Below, piece by piece: positions 1 to 5,135 of a stretch of DNA of 6,241 bases; the stretch's first letter is position 1; every line of letters begins with the position of its first letter. The notes beneath the pieces are model-generated. The model ran no database searches and was not told where the DNA came from. It saw only the letters and a program-made list of their open reading frames with translations. Location of the stretch: the NCBI GenBank assembly GCA_007118075.1, contig SKSH01000145.1, positions 1 through 6,241 on the forward strand, read 5' to 3'. This DNA is from Halobacteriales archaeon. Its GTDB lineage: Archaea; Halobacteriota; Halobacteria; Halobacteriales; SKSH01. The position numbers and the translations under genes are program-made.

Positions 1-482
1 CCACCGATGGGGATTAGCGTGGGATGCCAACCATCGAAGGCCTCGATTGCGTCGGCGACCGTCGCGATGCTGGCGACCGTGGTCGAGGGACCACAGAGTG
101 GGTACATGGGGAGCACGATGAGCTGTTCGATCTGATCCTCACCGGCGGCATTGACGACCTCCTCGATCGTCGGTTCGAAAAACTGTGTCGCAACCTCGAT
201 GTCCGCGGTGATTCCTCGAGCGTCGAGTTCCATTCTGAGTCGTTCGGCGTGGCCCTTGAGGTGTTCCCCGAGCGGGGAGCCACCGATCTCCTCATACTCC
301 GCGATGAGACCGGGAAGACGACGGTCAGCGAGCTCGCTTGCGCGGGCTTTTGCCGCCTCAGCCGGCATCTCTCCCTCGATAGGCATATTCTCAAGGAAGA
401 TCCGTTCGAGATAGGTCTTGACCGCCTCTGGATCCGGTGACGGTGGTTCACCGAAGCCGACAGCAAGAATCCGTGAGTCCAT
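1..482 (-). CDS. hemH: Ferrochelatase-family protein, N-terminal part (cut by left window edge)
   Basis: Ferrochelatases insert ferrous iron into a porphyrin (protoporphyrin IX or coproporphyrin III) late in heme synthesis. The reverse strand reads open for 160 codons from the ATG at 482 to the window edge. Visible family marks are an N-terminal GFGEP segment (residues 9-13, like the family's NxGxP), a YLERIF stretch (24-29), IGGSPL (66-71, the conserved GGxSPL), a QFFEPTIEEV segment (100-109, matching the usual RYWxPxIxEAL), and LIVLPMYPLCGPSTT (121-135, matching LPLYPQYSxxTT). The catalytic His and Glu of the C-terminal half lie outside the window, so activity cannot be judged. The start is supported by a TATA-like element 28 bases upstream, which suggests a near-leaderless mRNA. 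The gene is divergent from the small zinc-finger gene. Haloarchaea are generally thought to make heme by the siroheme (Ahb) route, so the true substrate is open. A CbiX-type chelatase is the main alternative, but the SPL and LPLYP-like motifs favour ferrochelatase. Confidence 0.78.
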   Translation of the reverse strand, partial: MDSRILAVGFGEPPSPDPEAVKTYLERIFLENMPIEGEMPAEAAKARASELADRRLPGLIAEYEEIGGSPLGEHLKGHAERLRMELDARGITADIEVATQFFEPTIEEVVNAAGEDQIEQLIVLPMYPLCGPSTTVASIATVADAIEAFDGWHPTLIPIG

Positions 483-506
483 ACTTGAAGCTGAAAACCT
501 CATTGA

Positions 507-513
507 CTTAAAG
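507..513 (-). promoter_or_regulatory. TATA-like element for the ferrochelatase gene
   Basis: Read on the minus strand this is CTTTAAG, centred at 510, 28 bases before the ATG at 482. That spacing puts transcription start at or within a few bases of the start codon, as is usual for leaderless haloarchaeal genes. No upstream BRE element is clear. Confidence 0.5.
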
Positions 514-545
514 CGCCCGTCGTCGCACCTCAGCGAACCCAACAG

Positions 546-556
546 TATTATTATAG
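546..556 (+). promoter_or_regulatory. TATA box for the small zinc-finger gene
   Basis: TATTATTATAG is the most AT-rich stretch of this intergenic region. Its centre lies about 37 bases before the ATG at 588, so the transcript would start near 576-579. The leader would be only about 10 bases, just enough to include or overlap the GGAG at 578-581. Confidence 0.55.
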
Positions 557-577
557 ATTGCGTTGTCACCTTCAACT

Positions 578-581
578 GGAG
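578..581 (+). promoter_or_regulatory. Ribosome binding site deciding the ATG 588 start
   Basis: GGAG sits 6 bases before ATG 588 and complements the CCUCC end of 16S rRNA. It favours ATG 588 over the in-frame TTG at 558, which lies only 2 bases past the TATA element and would probably not be transcribed. Confidence 0.45.
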
Positions 582-587
582 ATTCAG

Positions 588-746
588 ATGCCGGAATGCC
601 AAAACTGTGGTTCCTTCGTGACTGAAGCGTATGCCCGGGTCTTCACGCCACCAGGCATGAACAATCCACGTGTGTGTCCGGCCTGCGAAGACAAGATCCG
701 TGATGGTGGGGAGGTACGTGAAGCTCGTTCTCCTCGCAATAACTGA
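588..746 (+). CDS. Small CxxC...CxxC zinc-finger protein (DUF7563-like, haloarchaeal)
   Basis: This is a complete 52-residue protein of unknown function. Two CxxC pairs, Cys4/Cys7 and Cys30/Cys33, form a four-cysteine site suited to one zinc ion, with 22 residues between them. The start MPECQNCGSFVT and the tail REARSPR match a very short, highly conserved haloarchaeal family that I recall as DUF7563. The tail (residues 38-52) is charged and probably disordered. Single zinc ribbons of this size often bind nucleic acid or a protein partner, but nothing here shows which. It has its own TATA box and ribosome binding site. The helicase downstream starts 79 bases after the stop with a separate TATA element, so the two are probably not one operon. 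An in-frame TTG at 558 would add 10 residues and is rejected because it abuts the TATA box. Confidence 0.85.
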   Translation: MPECQNCGSFVTEAYARVFTPPGMNNPRVCPACEDKIRDGGEVREARSPRNN

Positions 747-792
747 CTGACGGGCATCTGTCGGTTATCGAACCCCTCACGAGAAAGTCGCG

Positions 793-800
793 TTACTTAT
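793..800 (+). promoter_or_regulatory. TATA-like element for the helicase gene
   Basis: TTACTTAT, centred near 797, lies about 29 bases before ATG 826, the spacing expected for a leaderless transcript. It overlaps the upstream in-frame ATG at 799, which argues that 799 is not the translation start. Confidence 0.5.
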
Positions 801-825
801 GGGGTATCCTCACTTGAACAGTTGT

Positions 826-2667
826 ATGACCGACGAGACCCCAGTGACGCGACTCTTTGGGGGTCCAGGAAGCGGTAAGACGACAGCATTACTGAACCAG
901 GTGGAGGAGATTTTCGAGGAGGACCCATCGATCGAGGTCGATGATATCCTCGTGGTTTCTTACACCAGAGCTGCCGCGAACGAGGTTAGAGAGCGCCTCT
1001 CAGAGCGTCTCGATGTCTCAGAACGATCGCTTCAGGGCAACGTGTGTACGATGCACGCAAAGGCGTATAATCTCCTCAACCTCAGCCGGGATCAGGTCGT
1101 CAGTGATGGGGATAAGAAGGCATTCTGTGAGGAGTACGGCCTCGACTACGAGGACGAGTACGAGGGATCACTCCGTCGGACGGCAAGGTCCACCACGATC
1201 GGGAACAAGGTCATCTCGACCAGTCAGTGGTTACAGCGGACTTGTCGGGATGTATCTGATTGGTACGATGTCCCCTTTCACTGGAATGTCGAAAAGGTGC
1301 GGTTACCACCGGAGATCGATCCCCATTCCCTGGAAGGGAATAAGTACACTCCCACTTGGTCGAGTGAGGACAACCGGATCGATGTCCCCGAGGCGATTCG
1401 AGCCTGGCGAGCTTACAAGGGCGAACATGATCTCATCGGCTTTGCTGACATGTTAGAACGGGTCCATCAACGATCGCTCGTCCCGCCGGCCGATTACCTG
1501 TTCATCGACGAATTCCAGGACATCACGTTGTTGCAGTACAAGGTCTACCAAGAGTGGAAACCGAACATGGAACAGGTGTGCATCGCGGGTGACGACGACC
1601 AGGTGGTCTATGCTTGGCAGGGCGCCGACCCACGGTTGTTGTTGGATGAAGAGGGGAAGGATATCATCCTCGATACTTCTTATCGGCTACCATCACGTAT
1701 CCTCCAGACCTGCCAGCGTGCCATCAGACACATCGAGTACCGCCAGGCCAAGGATCTCCAACCGAGAAAGGAGGGAGGGACGGTAGAGACCCTACAGAAC
1801 CCTGCCATCCGTACGCTCATCCAGGACGTGAAACGGACGGTAGAATCCAGCGACGAGACGGTCATGATCTTATTCCGTGCCAGGTATCAGATGTTCGAGT
1901 TCATTGACGAGTTCATCAATGAGGGGATGCGCTTTCAGGCGATGACCGACCAGCGGATGTGGACCGACCGACTCATCGGATTCGCCGATGCGGTGGAATC
2001 GATCGAGCAGGGTGAATCAATCAACCTCTGGCAGGCACGACGGCTTGCTGAGATGCTCGCCGCATCCGCCTTCGGTACCAACGAACGGTCTGACCTCTAT
2101 GATGCCCTCGATGAGATCGAGGAGGAGACACCAGAGGATACCCCCGAACGATCCATCTCCGTCGATGCTGAGGTCATCAAAGAGTACGCTCCGTTCATGC
2201 CCGGACCGGAATCTGCATCGGAGATGATCCAGCGGGTCAACAACTTCCAACAGCGGAGCCTCGCGGCATACTTCGCCAACGAAACCTATCAGGATATCCC
2301 ACCAGATCGGGTCCGTGTTGGGACGATTCACAGTGCAAAGGGACGTGAGGCAGATCACATCTACCTCTCGACCGACCTCACCGAGAAGGTAGTCGAGCAG
2401 ATGGCCGCATCAATCGATGAACAATCCACCGTTCCAGGTATCGAGGAGTTCACAAAGGATTCGAATCCGGTACCGGTATTGACCGATAACGAACGTCGGG
2501 TCTTCTATGTCGGGATGAGTCGTGCTCGAGAACGGCTGGTACTGATGGAGGGACTTGTCTCAGGAGCACCGGTCCTGCCGATTGATGTCATCCTTTGCAA
2601 CCGTCAGACTGAGGCCTCCCCCGAGGAGTTACTCGATGAGACCTGGGAGGCCGTCGGGGCTGACTGA
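826..2667 (+). CDS. UvrD/Rep-family superfamily 1 DNA helicase (haloarchaeal)
   Basis: This is an ATP-driven DNA translocase/helicase of 613 residues; UvrD/PcrA/Rep are nearer 670-730. Motifs appear in order: I (Walker A) GGPGSGKTT 12-20; Ia SYTRAAANE 45-53; Ic CTMHAKAYNLL 74-84; II YLFIDEFQD 224-232 (DExQD box); III AGDDDQVVYAWQGADP 254-269; IV LDTSYRLPSRIL 282-293; V VGTIHSAKGREADHIYL 498-514; VI RRVFYVGMSRARERLVL 557-573. All the nucleotide-contact motifs look intact, so it should hydrolyse ATP. Two oddities stand out. Only 11 residues precede motif I, leaving no room for the usual Q motif. Motif III reads YAWQGA where UvrD/PcrA have Y-x-[FW]-R-G-A, so the arginine is Gln265. Regions 85-223 and 294-495 presumably hold domains 1B and 2B; the chain ends 40 residues after motif VI. 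Start 826 is preferred over ATG 799, which overlaps the TATA element. Its role (repair, replication restart or anti-recombination) cannot be told from sequence; neighbours give no hint. Confidence 0.92.
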   Translation: MTDETPVTRLFGGPGSGKTTALLNQVEEIFEEDPSIEVDDILVVSYTRAAANEVRERLSERLDVSERSLQGNVCTMHAKAYNLLNLSRDQVVSDGDKKAFCEEYGLDYEDEYEGSLRRTARSTTIGNKVISTSQWLQRTCRDVSDWYDVPFHWNVEKVRLPPEIDPHSLEGNKYTPTWSSEDNRIDVPEAIRAWRAYKGEHDLIGFADMLERVHQRSLVPPADYLFIDEFQDITLLQYKVYQEWKPNMEQVCIAGDDDQVVYAWQGADPRLLLDEEGKDIILDTSYRLPSRILQTCQRAIRHIEYRQAKDLQPRKEGGTVETLQNPAIRTLIQDVKRTVESSDETVMILFRARYQMFEFIDEFINEGMRFQAMTDQRMWTDRLIGFADAVESIEQGESINLWQARRLAEMLAASAFGTNERSDLYDALDEIEEETPEDTPERSISVDAEVIKEYAPFMPGPESASEMIQRVNNFQQRSLAAYFANETYQDIPPDRVRVGTIHSAKGREADHIYLSTDLTEKVVEQMAASIDEQSTVPGIEEFTKDSNPVPVLTDNERRVFYVGMSRARERLVLMEGLVSGAPVLPIDVILCNRQTEASPEELLDETWEAVGAD

Positions 2668-2680
2668 CCAGAACAACATC

Positions 2681-2687
2681 CTTTTCG
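2681..2687 (+). promoter_or_regulatory. Weak TATA-like element before riboflavin synthase gene
   Basis: CTTTTCG lies in the 47-base gap after the helicase stop, centred 31 bases before ATG 2715. It is a poor TATA match, but its position agrees with the other promoters in the window. It would allow riboflavin synthase to be expressed apart from the helicase. Readthrough from the helicase gene is equally possible. Confidence 0.3.
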
Positions 2688-2714
2688 CTCAGCCAGGCAG
2701 ACCTGCTAGAGAGA

Positions 2715-3305
2715 ATGTTTACGGGGATCGTTATTGAGACCGCTTTGGTGACCGAGCGACAGAGCGAAGACGACGGACTCAGACTCACCTTCGAATCCCC
2801 TGCTGCAGCCGATCTTGATCCTGGTGATAGTATCTCACTCAGTGGTGTCTGTCTCACCGCTGAATGGGTTGATCCACCGGCTTTCGAGGTATTTCTCGCT
2901 GCTGAGACCCGTGAACGTACCTACCTCGGTTCACTCGATATCGGTGACCGAGTCAACGCAGAGCTCCCGATGGCTGCCGATGGTAGATTCGACGGGCATC
3001 TCGTACAAGGGCACGTCGACGCTACGGCGGCGATCCTCGATCGACACGCTGTCGGTGAGGACTGGAGATACGAAATCTCACTGCCTGAACGATTGCATCC
3101 ATATGTGGTCGAGAAGGGATCGATTGCGGTGGATGGGATCAGCCTCACCGTTGCGGCTATCACCGATGAGGGATTCGAGGTAGCGATCATCCCAGAGACG
3201 CTTGCCCGGACAACTCTCGATGCGAAGGAAATCGGTGATTCGGTCCACCTTGAGGTTGATGTCATCGCGAGGTATGTCGAACGTCAGCTCGCCACCAAGC
3301 AATAA
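2715..3305 (+). CDS. ribE: Riboflavin synthase, bacterial-type (two lumazine-binding repeats)
   Basis: This enzyme dismutates two 6,7-dimethyl-8-ribityllumazine molecules into riboflavin and a pyrimidinedione, the last step of riboflavin synthesis. At 196 residues it has nearly the usual family length (about 200-215). The N terminus MFTGIV is the family signature, with catalytic-region Phe2. Two homologous barrels are visible. Repeat 1 has GDSISLSGVCLT (37-48, with Cys46) and AETRERTYLGSLDIGDRV (63-80). Repeat 2 has GSIAVDGISLT (135-145, with Ser143) and PETLARTTLDAKEIGDSV (160-177). The linker GHLVQGHVD (94-102) holds the conserved His95 and His100. The C-terminal segment after 183 is the short helix used for trimer contact in the family. 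This is the bacterial trimeric type, not the unrelated archaeal RibC that resembles lumazine synthase. No other riboflavin gene is in the window. It converges on the PrsW gene with 7 bases between stops. Confidence 0.96.
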   Translation: MFTGIVIETALVTERQSEDDGLRLTFESPAAADLDPGDSISLSGVCLTAEWVDPPAFEVFLAAETRERTYLGSLDIGDRVNAELPMAADGRFDGHLVQGHVDATAAILDRHAVGEDWRYEISLPERLHPYVVEKGSIAVDGISLTVAAITDEGFEVAIIPETLARTTLDAKEIGDSVHLEVDVIARYVERQLATKQ

Positions 3306-3312
3306 CCGATCA

Positions 3313-4305
3313 TCAGGCGTCGAACTCGATGAGTTCTGGTTTTCCCCGATTGCCACCAGATCCTCGTGTCGAACGGTAGGCACGTCGATAGCCCATGAGT
3401 TTGCGGTAGAGGTAGTACGCGGCGAGGCCGTCGTAGACGATGATGAACACGACCAGCGCCGTGAAAAACCCGACACCGGTGACCGCCGTCACGAATCCAG
3501 GGATGATCTGTACCAACAGATTATAGGTCGCGTGGATGAGCGCAGCGACTGTCAATCCCTTGATGACCAGTGGCCCGGCGAATCTCGGGTTGAACTTGGC
3601 CATCCCAAGATAGAACCCGGCGATCGCTGAGTAGATGACATGTCCTGGCCCGGCGAGTGCTCGAACCACCGTTGTCTCGCCGATCGTCTCGATGACCGTC
3701 CTCGTCGGTCCAACTAGCTCCAACGAGGCAGTGATATACAGTGCATTCTCAATGGTGGCGAACCCGAGGCCGGCTGCTGCCCCATAGATGGCCCCATCGA
3801 TGACGGCATCGAATCGTCTGTGGCGATAGGCGTATAGCCTGACTGCGAGTAGTTTGATCCCCTCTTCAACGGGACCGACCACGAGATAGTAAAAGAGAAC
3901 CGTGGTGAAGAGAGGGATGACACTCAATACCAGAAACCCGACCGAGTTCAAGATCCCAGCGAATCCAGCGAAGAGCATCCCGAGCAGGAACGTTCCGGTG
4001 AGGACGGTCAGCGGTTCATTGACACCGACATCGGCCATTTTAATGAAGATGGCCAACCCCAATGCTGGAACCGCTGAGAGTACCACCAGGCTGAATACCA
4101 ACGGATCAGTGACTGCACCCAATCCGGTGACGATCAACAGCGTGGCGAGGATGCCGATAGAGGCCAGGATGAGGATGAACCTGATGCCACTGGCGATCGA
4201 TCGATAGAGCCATACTGAGAGGTGATCCAGCGTACTTTCTGGTTCCCAGGAGACCGCGTCAGCGAGATCAGATGGTCTGTCACGATCACTCGCTGGTTCG
4301 TCCAT
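3313..4305 (-). CDS. PrsW-family intramembrane metalloprotease
   Basis: PrsW proteins are multi-pass membrane proteases; the Bacillus founder cuts an anti-sigma factor. This 330-residue protein has a polar acidic N-terminal tail (1-29) and about eight hydrophobic segments, near 42-64, 68-89, 98-119, 121-143, 168-190, 212-235, 244-268 and 276-300, then a basic cytosolic-type tail. Family motifs are intact: EEGIK (147-151, the EExxK motif between segments 4 and 5), FATIEN (182-187, the FxxxEN motif), GHVIYS (221-226, His222) and HATYN (258-262, His258). Glu147/148 and the histidines would form the metal site, so it is probably active. The substrate is unknown; haloarchaea lack the Bacillus sigma pathway, so the partner must differ. 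ATG 4305 is preferred over the adjacent in-frame GTG at 4308 because a TATA-like element is centred 29 bases upstream. It lies 43 bases after the DUF5611-like gene on the same strand. Confidence 0.9.
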   Translation of the reverse strand: MDEPASDRDRPSDLADAVSWEPESTLDHLSVWLYRSIASGIRFILILASIGILATLLIVTGLGAVTDPLVFSLVVLSAVPALGLAIFIKMADVGVNEPLTVLTGTFLLGMLFAGFAGILNSVGFLVLSVIPLFTTVLFYYLVVGPVEEGIKLLAVRLYAYRHRRFDAVIDGAIYGAAAGLGFATIENALYITASLELVGPTRTVIETIGETTVVRALAGPGHVIYSAIAGFYLGMAKFNPRFAGPLVIKGLTVAALIHATYNLLVQIIPGFVTAVTGVGFFTALVVFIIVYDGLAAYYLYRKLMGYRRAYRSTRGSGGNRGKPELIEFDA

Positions 4306-4323
4306 CACGTCATGCCCCGAAGG

Positions 4324-4352
4324 GTGACCGGATAAATCCTCTCGCCGGTCAC
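4324..4352. repeat. 8-base inverted repeat enclosing the PrsW promoter TATA element
   Basis: GTGACCGG at 4324-4331 and CCGGTCAC at 4345-4352 are perfect inverted copies with a 13-base spacer. The spacer contains the GATTTAT element proposed as the PrsW gene's TATA box, and the right arm covers the stop codon of the DUF5611-like gene. The placement fits an operator that would block TBP/TFB, or a hairpin at the end of the upstream transcript. It has no following U-run, so a standard archaeal terminator is less likely. Confidence 0.4.
4331..4337 (-). promoter_or_regulatory. TATA-like element for the PrsW gene
   Basis: On the minus strand this reads ATTTATC, centred at 4334, 29 bases before ATG 4305. 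It fits a leaderless transcript and suggests the PrsW gene can be transcribed apart from the DUF5611-like gene upstream. Confidence 0.5.
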
Positions 4353-4738
4353 TCCGGGATGTCAGAATCGTCGTCCTCGACCGATCGTTTCATCGATTCC
4401 CGCCTGGATTTAGCATCACGGCCGGTCACCTTCTCAAGGAAATCATTCTTGAGCGTGACGGCTTCTTCAGCCGCGTCGATATCGCCCGACTCGATGAGCT
4501 CTTTCGGTGGGCGTTCTTCGAAATGGACGGCGAGAGTGTCTTTCTTGCTCGCATATCGCTTGGCACCGGCGATGATCCGATCGAACACAGGATTTGTCGG
4601 ATTACCGACAACATATAGTTCGTGCCCGTCATGCTCCTCGGTACCGTTGATCGGCCCGAAATAGTCCTCGATGAGCCCCTTGAGATCAGGTACACGGTCG
4701 TCGAGTGACTCCCCTCGACGCATCTTGTATTCCTGCAT
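4349..4738 (-). CDS. DUF5611-like conserved haloarchaeal protein
   Basis: This is a 129-residue acidic soluble protein with no signal peptide or membrane segment. Its function is unknown. I recognise the pattern as the haloarchaeal DUF5611 family by the start MQEYKMRRGE (1-10), the segment GTEEHDGHELYVV (32-44), the NPVFDRIIAGA stretch (49-59), and the near-invariant KNDFLxxxTGRDAKxRRxSMKR block (97-118). The C-terminal 10 residues are mostly acidic and probably disordered. The start has no competitor nearby. It is divergent from the small winged-helix gene across 60 bases. In my memory of halophile genomes these two families and the YgfZ gene commonly sit together, which would suggest a shared, still unknown role, but I cannot check that here. 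Confidence 0.82.
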   Translation of the reverse strand: MQEYKMRRGESLDDRVPDLKGLIEDYFGPINGTEEHDGHELYVVGNPTNPVFDRIIAGAKRYASKKDTLAVHFEERPPKELIESGDIDAAEEAVTLKNDFLEKVTGRDAKSRRESMKRSVEDDDSDIPE

Positions 4739-4756
4739 GTACGAAGGGAGGGACTG

Positions 4757-4775
4757 ATTTCCTTTACCAGTTTCG
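4757..4775. promoter_or_regulatory. Compact bidirectional promoter region
   Basis: The two divergent start codons (4738 minus, 4799 plus) are 60 bases apart, and the only AT-rich core lies at the midpoint. On the minus strand TAAAGG (4766-4761) is about 26 bases from ATG 4738. On the plus strand either TTTACC (4763-4768) or GTTTCG (4770-4775) is about 27-33 bases from ATG 4799. A short ACTG/CAGT inverted repeat (4753-4756 and 4768-4771) brackets the core. Confidence 0.4.
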
Positions 4776-4798
4776 TCACCGACGCAGCCGACCTCGAA

Positions 4799-5119
4799 AT
4801 GCCTAAGAAATCGGCCACCTTCCTGGAACGGTATATGGCACCCCGGTCGCTCGATGAGCCCGACGCAGCGATCCTCGAGTCACTCCTTGACCGGGGTGAG
4901 GAAGGCATGACCATCTTCGAGCTGCGAAATCACGTCAAGGCCGACATCGACACCATCGAACGCGCGCTTGAGCGACTCAAGGCCATGGAATTGATCGAGA
5001 CGGAGTACGTCGGCGATCGAGTCACGATCCGTCCAGCTGACTCGGCGCAACAATTTATGATGGTCGACGAGGACGATGACACCCTCTTAGGGCGTTTTCG
5101 TGAATGGCTTCCCTTCTGA
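4799..5119 (+). CDS. Small winged-helix DNA-binding-type protein (DUF6432-like)
   Basis: This is a 106-residue haloarchaeal protein with a predicted winged helix-turn-helix. A helix runs from about 22 to 32 (DAAILESLLDR). The next helix is MTIFELRNHV (37-46), then a recognition-type helix DIDTIERALERLKAMELI (49-66), and a wing at about 67-78 (ETEYVGDRVTIR). The acidic tail ends in the RFREWLPF block (99-106), similar to the (R)RRLPF ending I associate with DUF6432. The fold suggests a transcription regulator or a protein-interaction module; no target is visible, though its own bidirectional promoter is the simplest candidate. ATG 4799 fits the promoter spacing. An internal ATG at 4835 (residue 13) would give a 94-residue protein closer to my recollection of some relatives and cannot be excluded. 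The YgfZ gene follows after 16 bases, so they are probably co-transcribed. Confidence 0.78.
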   Translation: MPKKSATFLERYMAPRSLDEPDAAILESLLDRGEEGMTIFELRNHVKADIDTIERALERLKAMELIETEYVGDRVTIRPADSAQQFMMVDEDDDTLLGRFREWLPF

Positions 5120-5125
5120 GCACGA

Positions 5126-5131
5126 GTGATC
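5126..5131 (+). promoter_or_regulatory. Unusual Shine-Dalgarno-like site for the YgfZ gene
   Basis: GTGATC lies 4 bases before the GTG start at 5136 and complements the GAUCAC of the conserved 16S 3' end (GGAUCACCUCCU). It therefore pairs with the inner part of that tail rather than the usual CCUCC. It also forms the palindrome GTGATCAC (5126-5133). It supports GTG 5136 as the start within the 16-base intercistronic gap. Confidence 0.35.
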
Positions 5132-5135
5132 ACCT

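Noticed and set aside
24..440. Plus-strand 138-codon open frame
   Set aside because: It is antisense to the ferrochelatase gene, with no motif, no promoter and no ribosome-binding site.
14..466. Minus-strand 150-codon open frame rich in Arg and Ser
   Set aside because: It is an out-of-frame shadow of the ferrochelatase gene, with low-complexity composition typical of wrong frames in this DNA and no family motif.
744..767. Possible hairpin after the zinc-finger gene (TGACTGAC pairing with GTCGGTTA, 8-base loop)
   Set aside because: Two of eight pairs are G-U wobbles and no U-run follows, so I do not call it a terminator.
3202..3630. Plus-strand 142-codon open frame spanning the 3' ends of the riboflavin synthase and PrsW genes
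   Set aside because: It overlaps two well-supported genes in other frames, has no TATA element, and its translation shows no fold or family pattern.
4195..4205. Tandem GATCGATCGAT palindrome
   Set aside because: It lies within the PrsW coding sequence (Arg-Ser-Ile codons) and fits the general GATC/TCGA richness of the window.
4306..4308. In-frame GTG directly before ATG 4305 as PrsW start
   Set aside because: ATG is the better start codon and its distance from the TATA-like element matches the other genes; the difference is one residue.
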